Of a stretch of DNA of 64,000 nt, positions 1 to 7,205 are shown piece by piece. The position numbers and the translations under genes were made by a program. Within the stretch, counting starts at the first letter, position 1. Every line of letters begins with the position of its first letter. Below the pieces are notes generated by a model. It ran no database searches, was not told the DNA's origin, and worked only from the letters and a program-made list of their open reading frames with translations. The stretch is taken from assembly GCF_009908265.2 (NCBI RefSeq), contig NZ_JAAATX020000009.1:124001-188000 (forward strand). The letters are read 5' to 3'. Source of the stretch: Paragemmobacter amnigenus (GTDB taxonomy: Bacteria; Pseudomonadota; Alphaproteobacteria; Rhodobacterales; Rhodobacteraceae).

Positions 1-83
1 CCGCCATAGCGTCGCGGCTCATCGAGGCGCGACGCGTCAGATAGACCCGGACCATGCAACAGAATTCGATGAACTGCCTGAGG

Positions 84-509
84 TCACTCGCAGGCAAGCT
101 CGGGCAGCGGCGCTGTCTCGAAGGTCAGGCTGTCAGCACTCGTGACCAGGGCGAACTCACCACCCGTCCGGAAGGTCGCAACCATCTTCGCCCATTCCGC
201 AGCGTCAGCTGTCGCTTGGGCAGAGATGCCGTTCTTGACCGGAAGGCGTGCCTGTTCGCCCGACTTTGCGAGAACGACAACCATGTCTGGCCCGGCGTCT
301 TTGTCGAAGCGGACCACGAGCGCGCCGTTGGGCGTCGGCCCGAAGACGCGATCCGGATCGCAGACAAGCCGCACCTCACCCGCCTCGCTGGTGAGCGCGT
401 AGGTCGGCAGGCCACGCTCGACACCGACCGTCCAGTCGTCAAGCGCGTGGACGGGAACAGACATCGCCGCAAACGCGGAAATAGCCAGAACGGGGGACAG
501 AACATGCAT
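84..509 (-). CDS. Secreted/periplasmic protein of unknown function
   Basis: 141 aa. The first ~21 residues look like a Sec signal peptide: a hydrophobic stretch followed by an A-x-A-like site (VPVHA). The mature part (about 120 aa) starts near DDWTVG and has two cysteines, one in VCDPD and one in the final ELACE. The same frame is open far upstream, but the signal peptide fixes the start at 509. I do not recognise a family. It is the first gene of the window and has no operon partner on its strand. Confidence 0.6.
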   Translation of the reverse strand: MHVLSPVLAISAFAAMSVPVHALDDWTVGVERGLPTYALTSEAGEVRLVCDPDRVFGPTPNGALVVRFDKDAGPDMVVVLAKSGEQARLPVKNGISAQATADAAEWAKMVATFRTGGEFALVTSADSLTFETAPLPELACE

Positions 510-633
510 CGACAGAAACACCTTTCGTGGTTCGCGTGGCGACAGCAAAGCACCACTTCTGATGGCGTTAGATATGTTCTGACGGCCCGCATGTCCATGA
601 CTGCGGCGCGACAACGGTTCATCGGGGGCAGGA

Positions 634-843
634 ATGGATGACGTCGTCCAAAGCAGGACCAAGCCGTCGATCATCGATCGTCGGCTGTGGCGGATCGACT
701 GCGGGAACCGGGAGCTTGTCGCAGAGCGCCATCGCACCGTGAGCGGTCGGTTCAGGACCGTGTGGCTGGTCTCGGAAGAAACCCTGCGCGGCGTTCTCTG
801 GGTTGAGGTTGTCGATGAAACACCCGGAGATCCGTCGCCATGA
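634..843 (+). CDS. Small hypothetical protein
   Basis: 69 aa with G/C-rich third positions like its neighbours. A GGGGCAGGA purine tract lies directly before the ATG, rather close for a ribosome binding site. The protein is basic at the start and acidic at the end, with no domain I recognise. Support is codon use and position only, so it may be spurious. Confidence 0.35.
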   Translation: MDDVVQSRTKPSIIDRRLWRIDCGNRELVAERHRTVSGRFRTVWLVSEETLRGVLWVEVVDETPGDPSP

Positions 844-939
844 CCCATCAGCTTTCTGAATCGGACCGCCCAGATCGATTCAGAAAAGCAATTGGACTTG
901 GCGAGCCGCAAAGCAGAGTCTGAGCGGGGGAGGACCGCC

Positions 940-1200
940 ATGCCTCTGGCACATCTGCACCGCATCGACCCTGAGGCCAACATGTCGCGCTTCTACTGCA
1001 TCGATGTTGCGGCGACGCTGTTTGGGGACGTATCCGTCTTGCGGACCTGGGGCCGGATCGGGACCCACGGCCGGACGAGCATCGAGACCTGTGCTTCCGT
1101 TGAAGAAGCGGAGAGGGCGGCATCCCACACACTCCGACAGAAGATGCGGCGGGGCTATCTGCCGGCCGGTCAGATGCTGCCGCCAGACCTTGCAGAGTGA
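940..1200 (+). CDS. WGR domain-containing protein
   Basis: 86 aa, essentially one WGR domain with the signature TWGRIGTHGR in its first half. WGR domains occur in PARPs and MolR-type proteins and bind nucleic acid ends; stand-alone copies are common on alphaproteobacterial plasmids. The ATG at 940 follows a strong GGGGGAGGA site; an ATG-like start at 892 in the same frame lacks one. It is convergent with the bactofilin gene. The precise role is unknown. Confidence 0.75.
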   Translation: MPLAHLHRIDPEANMSRFYCIDVAATLFGDVSVLRTWGRIGTHGRTSIETCASVEEAERAASHTLRQKMRRGYLPAGQMLPPDLAE

Positions 1201-1206
1201 GATCTG

Positions 1207-1569
1207 TTAGGCCCTGCGCTGAAGCCTGCCTTCAAGCTCGGCTCCGGCCTCGATGGCGATCCGCTCATGGATGACATCGGCCTGCACGACTGCACTCGGC
1301 GCGAGCTGAACGTTGCGCGCTGAGACCGTGCCGGAAACCGCCCCAAGCACGACGAGGTCGTGCGCGAAGATGGAACCTTCAACACGACCTGAAGCAGCCA
1401 CGGTGATCTCTGGAGCCCGCAGTGAGCCAACTACGTTGCCTTGGACCTCGATCGGTCCACTGGAGGTGGCATCGCCTTCGACGACAAGGTCCTGCGCGAA
1501 AACGCTGCGGAGGGCGTTAGCGCCGGCCGGATCCGGCCAACGGTCGAGGTCGCCATTTGGGGTCTTCAT
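1207..1569 (-). CDS. Bactofilin family polymer-forming protein
   Basis: 120 aa. The middle of the protein repeats short beta-helix turns such as VVEGDATSSGPIEVQGNVVG and VEGSIFAHDLVVLGAVSG, the pattern of the bactofilin (DUF583) right-handed beta-helix. Bactofilins self-assemble without nucleotide into filaments that act as local scaffolds at the membrane or cell wall. The length is normal for the family and no membrane segment is visible. No partner peptidase is adjacent, so the cellular role here cannot be inferred. Confidence 0.75.
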   Translation of the reverse strand: MKTPNGDLDRWPDPAGANALRSVFAQDLVVEGDATSSGPIEVQGNVVGSLRAPEITVAASGRVEGSIFAHDLVVLGAVSGTVSARNVQLAPSAVVQADVIHERIAIEAGAELEGRLQRRA

Positions 1570-1733
1570 CTTGGTGCCGCCTCAGATCAACTTCGTGCCG
1601 CACGACTGGACCAGAAGCGAAACGAAAGGACAACGCGCGGCGCTGTGATCGGCGAAGATGCGCGTTCGGGCCGAGGCCCTGAATTGAGTCGCATAATTTT
1701 GATTATGTAAAATAGTCCCGAGATAAACGGTTT

Positions 1734-2675
1734 TCAGCTGTTAAGGCTCACCGTTTTGTCCTTGTAGGCGCGCCACAAGCCGAGACGTTTGATGCGATAC
1801 TCAACCAACTCGACCGACGCTCCAAAATGCTCTGCAATCTGGGCCGCACTTTCACCTGCTTCAACTGCCGTTCGAACGGCAGTTTCTGGAAGGAGTGTTG
1901 CCGCAGCGAGGTAAAAGGCATCATGTTCTTCAGAACTATCGTAGGTCCGGCCATATGCGTCGGCGATCTTGGCGATGCGGGTCAAACGATGCCCGAGCAG
2001 AATGTGCCAGCATTCTTCAAGGTACGTCACACGCTGGCGCTCCACCGTATGTTTATCGTTGCGAAGAATGGCCCACGTATCCTCGGACAGGTCCATCGGC
2101 ACGCTCATCGCCGACCACTCTTGGGCACCCTCGCCCAAGAGAAACTCGGCGCATTCCCTGGTGAGCCCTTCAACGTCAGAGACTCGGAAGACGTCGACAC
2201 CGGCGATGTTGATATCGAGCGATTCAATCCTCTCGTCCGGCTCAACTCCTAAGTCCTTTCGCAGTTGCTGGGCCATCTCCTCCATTTCAGGTTTCGAAAG
2301 AGCAATCGACGGCGCCAACTCAGCGTCAGAGGGCGGGCTACTCAAAAGTTCCGAAGCGTTTGTACGATGGCTGGCTTTGATGCAGCTAGCGGCATTGAGG
2401 AGACAATGGATCGTTTTCGCCCGTACGTTCTTTCCAGCACGAAAATGGACCAGCGCGACATTCTCAAAACTTAGGCCCGCTTCCCGAGCATCGTCACCCA
2501 ACCACTCGATAATTCGAATCGACGAGTTATTGTCGGGTTCACCCTCACCGCGTTCGATCCGCGCCAGGGATGAAAAACTGACGCCGATGCGCTCTGCGAG
2601 CGCCCGGATGCTAAGCCCTTCTGTTTCCCGCTTTTTCTTGAGTGCAGCGACAAGCGCTGCTTTGTCTGTCTTCAT
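1734..2675 (-). CDS. XRE-family HTH regulator with ImmA/IrrE-like domain
   Basis: 313 aa. The N-terminus is a lambda-repressor-like HTH (SIRALAERIGVSFSSLARIE). The C-terminal half has the layout of COG2856/ImmA peptidases: EECWHILLGH, then EEHDAFYLAAATLLP, then a small HTH-like tail. The canonical HExxH is not present in usual form (E-E-C-W-H-I-L-L-G-H), so protease activity is doubtful. It is divergent from the ubiquitin-like operon at 2794-4847 with only ~120 bp between them, which suggests it controls that operon and itself. A GTG at 2699 would add 8 residues; neither start has a clear Shine-Dalgarno. Confidence 0.7.
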   Translation of the reverse strand: MKTDKAALVAALKKKRETEGLSIRALAERIGVSFSSLARIERGEGEPDNNSSIRIIEWLGDDAREAGLSFENVALVHFRAGKNVRAKTIHCLLNAASCIKASHRTNASELLSSPPSDAELAPSIALSKPEMEEMAQQLRKDLGVEPDERIESLDINIAGVDVFRVSDVEGLTRECAEFLLGEGAQEWSAMSVPMDLSEDTWAILRNDKHTVERQRVTYLEECWHILLGHRLTRIAKIADAYGRTYDSSEEHDAFYLAAATLLPETAVRTAVEAGESAAQIAEHFGASVELVEYRIKRLGLWRAYKDKTVSLNS

Positions 2676-2684
2676 GTTCTGGCC

Positions 2685-2706
2685 GTGCGTTTCGCACACC
2701 TTGACA
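2685..2706 (+). promoter_or_regulatory. Candidate operator and -35 of the ubiquitin-like operon
   Basis: The intergenic region holds the inverted repeat GTGCG-TTT-CGCAC (2685-2697) immediately before TTGACA (2701-2706), a perfect -35 hexamer pointing into the plus-strand operon. A weak -10 (TATCGT) follows about 18 bp later. Another GCAC lies near 2746. This is a plausible binding site for the divergent XRE regulator; inference only. Confidence 0.35.
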
Positions 2707-2793
2707 CGGCGCGCGATCCTCCCCTATCGTGCTTCTAACACAGGCTCGCACATCTGAGAAGTCGGCCCGTGGAAACAACCCGAAGGAGTCAAC

Positions 2794-3015
2794 ATGTCGA
2801 AGAGAATCCACGTCGTGCCTCACAGCCAGGGCTGGGCCACCAGACGCGAAGGGGCGGGTCGTGTAAGCTCGGTCCACACCACGCAGACCGCTGCAACCCA
2901 GCAGGCACGCAACATCGCGATCCGCGAACGCGGCGAGGTGATCATCCATCGCCCCAACGGGCAAATCCGGGATGCCAATTCCTACGGGAATGACCCGTAT
3001 CCCCCCAAAGGCTAG
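2794..3015 (+). CDS. DUF2188-like small basic protein
   Basis: 73 aa. It contains the DUF2188 pattern: HVVPHSQGWATRREGAGR, then T.T.A.Q.ARNIA, then GEVIIHRPNGQIRD..SYGNDP. Function is unknown; this family often sits beside mobile or defence genes. An AAGGAG site precedes the ATG. It is the first gene of the operon with the Multi_ubiq, E1-like and DUF6527 genes, 9 bp before the next start, so a role in the same system is likely but unproven. Confidence 0.7.
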   Translation: MSKRIHVVPHSQGWATRREGAGRVSSVHTTQTAATQQARNIAIRERGEVIIHRPNGQIRDANSYGNDPYPPKG

Positions 3016-3024
3016 GAGTAGGAG

Positions 3025-3285
3025 ATGAATACCATGAAGGACACTAAGACGGTCACCATCGTCGTTGAAGGCACTCCTCATGAGTGGCCGAAGAACAGCG
3101 AGATCACCTACACCCAAGTTGTCGCGCTGGAGTTTCCCGATTTCGCGCAACACCCAGAGACGACCTACTCTATCAAGTATACCAAAGGGCACGGCAACAA
3201 ACCGGAGGGTGTCTTGGTTGCTGGCGGCTCGGTGAAAGTCAAAGAGGGGATGATTTTCAATGTCTCGTCTACTGGCCAGTCATAA
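3025..3285 (+). CDS. Multi_ubiq-type ubiquitin-like protein
   Basis: 86 aa, one beta-grasp-sized domain. It begins TVTIVVEGTPHEW and ends KVKEGMIFNVSSTGQS, as in the Multi_ubiq (PF14452) family. There is no C-terminal Gly-Gly, and the chain ends STGQS, as is usual in this family. It overlaps the downstream E1-like gene by 26 nt, so the two are translationally coupled. By context it is the ubiquitin-like substrate or modifier of the adjacent ThiF/E1-like enzyme. Conjugation is inferred from family context, not visible here. Confidence 0.75.
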   Translation: MNTMKDTKTVTIVVEGTPHEWPKNSEITYTQVVALEFPDFAQHPETTYSIKYTKGHGNKPEGVLVAGGSVKVKEGMIFNVSSTGQS

Positions 3286-4450
3286 CGACGATATCCGGCG
3301 CCTAATCGAGAAAGGGTTCGCGGTCAGCGAAGATAGCAACTATCTGGTTGTCCGCGATATTCCATACCTTGATGCAAATCTTGAACTTGCGACCGGTGCC
3401 TTCGTTGCAACGCTGGTCGCCGTCGATGAACTAAGAGTTCAGCAGGATGACCACCAGGTCTGGTTTGCTGGCGGGGTTCCTCACGGACTTGATGGCACAC
3501 CGATCCCGAACCTCGGCGGTGGACCCTGCTCTCTCCACCTAAGCACCGCCGCCTCTGATGTTGTCGTGCAGCGCCGATTTTCGAACAAACCATTGGTAGC
3601 CCAACGGTTTGCTGACTTCTTCGAGAAGATTGAGAGTTACACCAATATCATCGCTGGTCCCGCGATGGAGCGCTACGGTGCGTCACCTTATACTTTTCGG
3701 GTTGCAGACGAAGTTGCAGAGGATCCAATCTTCAAGTTTCGGGACACGCTGACAAGCCGGGGGCAAATTGCCGACCTGACCACCTGTTTCGACGGCGAGA
3801 TTGTTGCTGTGATCGGCCTCGGTGGAACGGGCAGCTACGTCTTGGATTTCATGGTGAAAACTCCCGTTGCAGAAGTTCGTGCGTTCGATGCTGATCGATT
3901 CCATGTTCATAACGCCTTTCGATCACCAGGACATCTGGACCCTTCGGAGTTCGACAAGACGAAGGCCGAAGTCTACCTGGCCCGATACGGCAACTTCCGC
4001 CATGGGCTCTCGGCCAAAGCCACTTACATTGACGGCTCGTCGGACGACGAACTTAGCGGTGTCACATTTGCTTTCGTTTGCGTCGATAACGGCGCGGCCC
4101 GTGCAGAGATATTCCGAACGCTAATGGAGCGGAAGATCCCGTTCATTGACGTGGGGATGGGGCTGAAGAGGAAGGACCAAGGTTTGGGCGGCATGGTCCG
4201 CGTCACATATTTTCCATCCGAACATAGCGAAGAGGTGATGCGCAAGTCCCACGCGCCGCTGCAAGATGATCCGGAAGACTTGTACCGTGCGAAGGTTCAG
4301 ATCGGCGAACTGAACGCCTTGAACGCTGCTCTCGCCGTGACGCGCTACAAGCAGCTGCGCGGGTTCTATAAGGATGTGTCCGATTGGGAAAACCTCCTGT
4401 TTGACACGACTGACCTGAAGAGCGTCGGAGTAACGACCCGTGAAGACTGA
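3260..4450 (+). CDS. ThiF-family E1-like protein with N-terminal DUF6791 domain
   Basis: 396 aa. Residues ~1-160 match the DUF6791-type N-terminal region seen on bacterial E1-like proteins. From ~180 comes a Rossmann adenylating domain: VIGLGGTGS (185-192), the acidic pair FDADRF (209-214), DKTKAE (232-237) and FVCVDNG (272-278). These match ATP- and Mg-binding positions of ThiF/MoeB/E1 enzymes, which adenylate the C-terminus of a ubiquitin-like protein. No obvious catalytic cysteine motif of eukaryotic E1s is seen. It overlaps the Ubl gene by 26 nt and the DUF6527 gene by 11 nt, so the three form one translational unit. Confidence 0.8.
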   Translation: MSRLLASHNDDIRRLIEKGFAVSEDSNYLVVRDIPYLDANLELATGAFVATLVAVDELRVQQDDHQVWFAGGVPHGLDGTPIPNLGGGPCSLHLSTAASDVVVQRRFSNKPLVAQRFADFFEKIESYTNIIAGPAMERYGASPYTFRVADEVAEDPIFKFRDTLTSRGQIADLTTCFDGEIVAVIGLGGTGSYVLDFMVKTPVAEVRAFDADRFHVHNAFRSPGHLDPSEFDKTKAEVYLARYGNFRHGLSAKATYIDGSSDDELSGVTFAFVCVDNGAARAEIFRTLMERKIPFIDVGMGLKRKDQGLGGMVRVTYFPSEHSEEVMRKSHAPLQDDPEDLYRAKVQIGELNALNAALAVTRYKQLRGFYKDVSDWENLLFDTTDLKSVGVTTRED

Positions 4451-4847
4451 ACATTTTGCGCTGCAATCTGTGCATTACATGCCCAAAGTGCTGGAAGCAG
4501 GAATTCTTTACGTGTCCGAGGAGTTCCATACCGCCGCTCACCTTTGTGCATGTGGGTGCGGGCAAAAGATTCGAACGCCCCTTGGTCCGACTGAATGGAC
4601 CGTTCGGGCAGACGTGCGAGGGCCAACCCTGCGTCCTTCTGTTGGAAACTGGCAACTGCCCTGCAGATCGCATTACTTGATCACGAACGGGAATGTTCAA
4701 TGGTCCAATCAGTGGACCGAAAAACAAATCCATGCCGGGCGACAGAAGGAACATGCCAAGCGTACTGCATACTATGAAGCGCGAAAGCCAACGGCGTCAT
4801 TGTGGCGTCTGCTGCTAGATTTTGTGCGCGATAGGCTAGGTCGATAG
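4440..4847 (+). CDS. DUF6527 family protein (predicted metal-binding)
   Basis: 135 aa. It carries C36-x-C38-G-C40 followed by CRSHY (C75, H78) and GNVQW, the conserved pattern of DUF6527, consistent with a zinc-binding fold. DUF6527 genes recur beside Multi_ubiq and ThiF genes, so it is probably the third component (E3-like, peptidase or effector) of the ubiquitin-like system. The biochemical activity is unknown. It starts inside the end of the E1-like gene. Confidence 0.7.
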   Translation: MKTEHFALQSVHYMPKVLEAGILYVSEEFHTAAHLCACGCGQKIRTPLGPTEWTVRADVRGPTLRPSVGNWQLPCRSHYLITNGNVQWSNQWTEKQIHAGRQKEHAKRTAYYEARKPTASLWRLLLDFVRDRLGR

Positions 4848-4849
4848 TG

Positions 4850-4871
4850 GAAGGGGGCTCACGCCCCCTTC
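4850..4871. terminator. Hairpin between convergent genes
   Basis: GAAGGGGGC-TCAC-GCCCCCTTC is a perfect 9-bp stem with a 4-nt loop. It sits between the ends of the DUF6527 gene (plus) and the DUF2493 gene (minus), overlapping the last codons of the latter. Likely bidirectional terminator; no long U tract. Confidence 0.6.
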
Positions 4872-5794
4872 TCGAACTTCACCACTGGGATGCCGAGCTT
4901 CTTGGCCTTGTCCGCGAGGTTTTCCTGGATGCCATTGCCCGGGAAGACGAGGACGCCGACGGGGAGCACATCCAGCATGGCATCGTTGCGCTTGAAGGGT
5001 GCGGCCTTGGCGTGCTTGGTCCAGTCGGGCTTGAAGGCGACTTGGGTGATACCCCGGGCTTCAGCCCATTTGGCGGCGATGAGTTCGGCGCCTTTTGCGC
5101 TGCCACCGTGGAGAAGGACCATGTCGGGATATTTGGTCCGGACCTGATCGAGCTTGCCCCAGATCAAGCGGTGATCGTTGAAGTCGGTCCCGCCAGTGAG
5201 GGCGACTTTGGGGCCTGCGGGCAGCATCACTTCGGTTTCCGCGCGGCGCTTGGCGGCCAGGAAGTCGCGGCTGTCGATCAGGGCGGCGGTCAGGTGCTGG
5301 TGGTTCACCTTTGAGCCGGTGCGCGGCCGCCAGGTCGAGCCCGTATGATGCCAGAACTCGGAGGCGGCGTGATCGCGCATCATGTCCATGCAGTTCCGCC
5401 GTTCGGTGAGGGTCAGGCCCTCGGCCGTCAGGCGCTCGAGTTCGGTCGATTTCACCTCAGAGCCGTCCTGTTCCCGCTGGAGGCGGCGCTGCGCCTGCTC
5501 GTTGTCGTCAAGCGACCGTTCGATCCGGGCGGTGGCACGGTGGAAGAGGTTGACCTGGCTCCAGAGTACTTCTTCGAGGTCGGGTTCCATGCGGGTGTCG
5601 GCCAGGCTCGCGACGAGGGCATCGAAGATGTCAGCGACGGCCCCCCGGAGGCGGTCTGCGTCGGGCATCGGGCGCGGATCGGGCTCGTCTTCGAAGGGGC
5701 GGTAGCCGTAGAGCTGAAGCTCTTCCAGCGCATGGGCGGTCTGGGATGCGGTGTGGGCGGGTTCGTAAGCGCCGTCGCGGGTTTGGAACGTCAT
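4859..5794 (-). CDS. DUF2493 (YspA/cpYpsA-related SLOG) protein
   Basis: 311 aa. The C-terminal third is a SLOG Rossmann domain: KVALTGGTDFNDHRLIW, VLLHGGSAKGAELIAAKWAE, then VLVFPGNGIQENLADKAKKLGIPV. Members are predicted to bind a nucleotide or nucleotide-derived ligand. The N-terminal two thirds are helical and probably coiled-coil (ERLTAEGLTLTERRN region). ATG at 5794 has GGAGG nine bases upstream; the ORF extends 13 codons further without better support. This gene is widespread on rhodobacterial plasmids next to the Toprim and strawberry-notch genes, as here. Function on the plasmid is unknown. Confidence 0.75.
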   Translation of the reverse strand: MTFQTRDGAYEPAHTASQTAHALEELQLYGYRPFEDEPDPRPMPDADRLRGAVADIFDALVASLADTRMEPDLEEVLWSQVNLFHRATARIERSLDDNEQAQRRLQREQDGSEVKSTELERLTAEGLTLTERRNCMDMMRDHAASEFWHHTGSTWRPRTGSKVNHQHLTAALIDSRDFLAAKRRAETEVMLPAGPKVALTGGTDFNDHRLIWGKLDQVRTKYPDMVLLHGGSAKGAELIAAKWAEARGITQVAFKPDWTKHAKAAPFKRNDAMLDVLPVGVLVFPGNGIQENLADKAKKLGIPVVKFEKGA

Positions 5795-6162
5795 CGTCTT
5801 CTTGCCTCCGGGCCTGGCTGGTCCGCGCGTCATCCCGCGCGGCCTTCATGGGCTGCGAAAGCCGTCACGGGGGAGGACCCTTCACCCCCGCCTTCGGGGG
5901 CCGGAACGCATGTGGAGGAGGACGGGGGGCGGCTGATTTGCTTCGCGATGCAAAGCGGGGGCTCGTCCCCCGCGGCGGAAATCATTTGACCCCCGTCCTT
6001 GAAGGGTCGTCCCCTTTGACGGCCGCCTGCCCATCTCTTGAAGGCCGCTCGGGGGACGGGTGGATGAGCTGTCCCGAGAAGAGGCAGGAGGTGACGTTTC
6101 AGACCTGCGATGGTCCATCCCCCCTGCCCCACTGTCCTGAAACGCCCCTTGCGCGGAGACGC
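5795..6162. other. 368-bp gene-free leader/intergenic region
   Basis: No credible ORF. It is very G+C rich with several hairpins, including CCGCGCG-TCATCC-CGCGCGG at 5823-5842, about 30 nt upstream of the DUF2493 start. Probably the 5' leader of DUF2493 and the 3' region of the Toprim gene. Confidence 0.5.
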
Positions 6163-7194
6163 TCAGATTTCCAGGCGCTGCTGATCCTTGGGACCGATCT
6201 GTCTTGCCAGATGCTGACGCAGCACCGCCGGCCCGTCTGCCCGAAGATCGTCATTGAAGTCCCCGAGCCGTGGCTCGAGCACCCACACTGCAATTCCGAC
6301 CTCGGCGGCTCTGGCGGTCAACCTCTCCGCTGCGCGTTGCCCCGCCGGATCGCGGTCGATGGCGATGTAGAGGCGCCGCAACCCCTCGGGCAGCAGGACG
6401 GCTCCGAGGTGGCCCGATGAGAGAGCGGCCCAGACGGGAAGACCAGGGGCAGCTTCACGAACGGAGAGCATGGTCTCGATGCCCTCGCCGATGACGAGGA
6501 TGTCATCACACTGGGTCAACCTGACGGCATTGCCGAGGAGGTGACCCATGGCACGCCGCTGCGTCTCGACAGCCGCTTTGCCCTGTCCGTCAGGCGCAAG
6601 CCAGGTGCGATGCACACCCTGCAAGGCCCCTTCCCCATCGGTGACCGCACCGATCAGCGCCGGTCGGGGAATGCTCTTGGTCTGGCCCTCATCCCGATGC
6701 CAGCACTTTGGGTGAAAGCGAAGGACGCTCGTCTTGCCGCCAAGGGTGATGCCCCGGGAGCGGAGATAGGTTTCCGCAAGCGTGCCTGCGACCGGCATCG
6801 AGGCCGCAAACAAGCGCGCCGCTGCTTCTGGCGTGCCCCCATGGGACTTTGATCTTCTCGGTGCGGGGCCTTCCGGGAGAACCGGCGCCGGACGACCGAG
6901 ATGCGCACGCGCCTCGGCGAGAAGGTCGGGAAAGCGACTGATCCCCATCCGTTCGCGGATGATATCGAGGAGATCACCATGTTCGCCGGTGGCACCGTCA
7001 GTGAACTTGCCGGCTGCCCCTGGCCCGGATGAAGGGCCGGTCAGACGCACAAACAGCGACCGACCGGGATTGTTCTGCAGATCGCCCACGATCCAGTAGG
7101 ACCCTTCCCGCCGCCCGGCGGGAAGGTAATGACGACAAACACTTTCGGCACGGGACGAAAGCTCACGCAAGAGGTCTTCTGTTTCCAATGACAT
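6163..7194 (-). CDS. Toprim domain protein (plasmid/phage primase-like)
   Basis: 343 aa. The C-terminal half is a Toprim domain: ILVIGEGIETMLSV supplies the conserved Glu and RLYIAIDRDPAGQRAAERL the D-x-D motif. The N-terminal part resembles the DUF7146-type region of phage/plasmid primases (NPGRSLFVRL, GKFTDGATGEHGDLLDII). It probably makes or modifies primers or handles DNA ends during plasmid replication or transfer. It begins 12 bp after the strawberry-notch gene; a TTG at 7209 overlapping that stop codon is an alternative start. No helicase domain is fused. Confidence 0.75.
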   Translation of the reverse strand: MSLETEDLLRELSSRAESVCRHYLPAGRREGSYWIVGDLQNNPGRSLFVRLTGPSSGPGAAGKFTDGATGEHGDLLDIIRERMGISRFPDLLAEARAHLGRPAPVLPEGPAPRRSKSHGGTPEAAARLFAASMPVAGTLAETYLRSRGITLGGKTSVLRFHPKCWHRDEGQTKSIPRPALIGAVTDGEGALQGVHRTWLAPDGQGKAAVETQRRAMGHLLGNAVRLTQCDDILVIGEGIETMLSVREAAPGLPVWAALSSGHLGAVLLPEGLRRLYIAIDRDPAGQRAAERLTARAAEVGIAVWVLEPRLGDFNDDLRADGPAVLRQHLARQIGPKDQQRLEI

Positions 7195-7205
7195 GATCAC
7201 ACAAT

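Noticed and set aside
84-983. 299-codon version of the first minus-strand gene
   Set aside because: The clear signal peptide starts at codon 159 of that frame; upstream residues show no coding character and overlap a plus-strand ORF.
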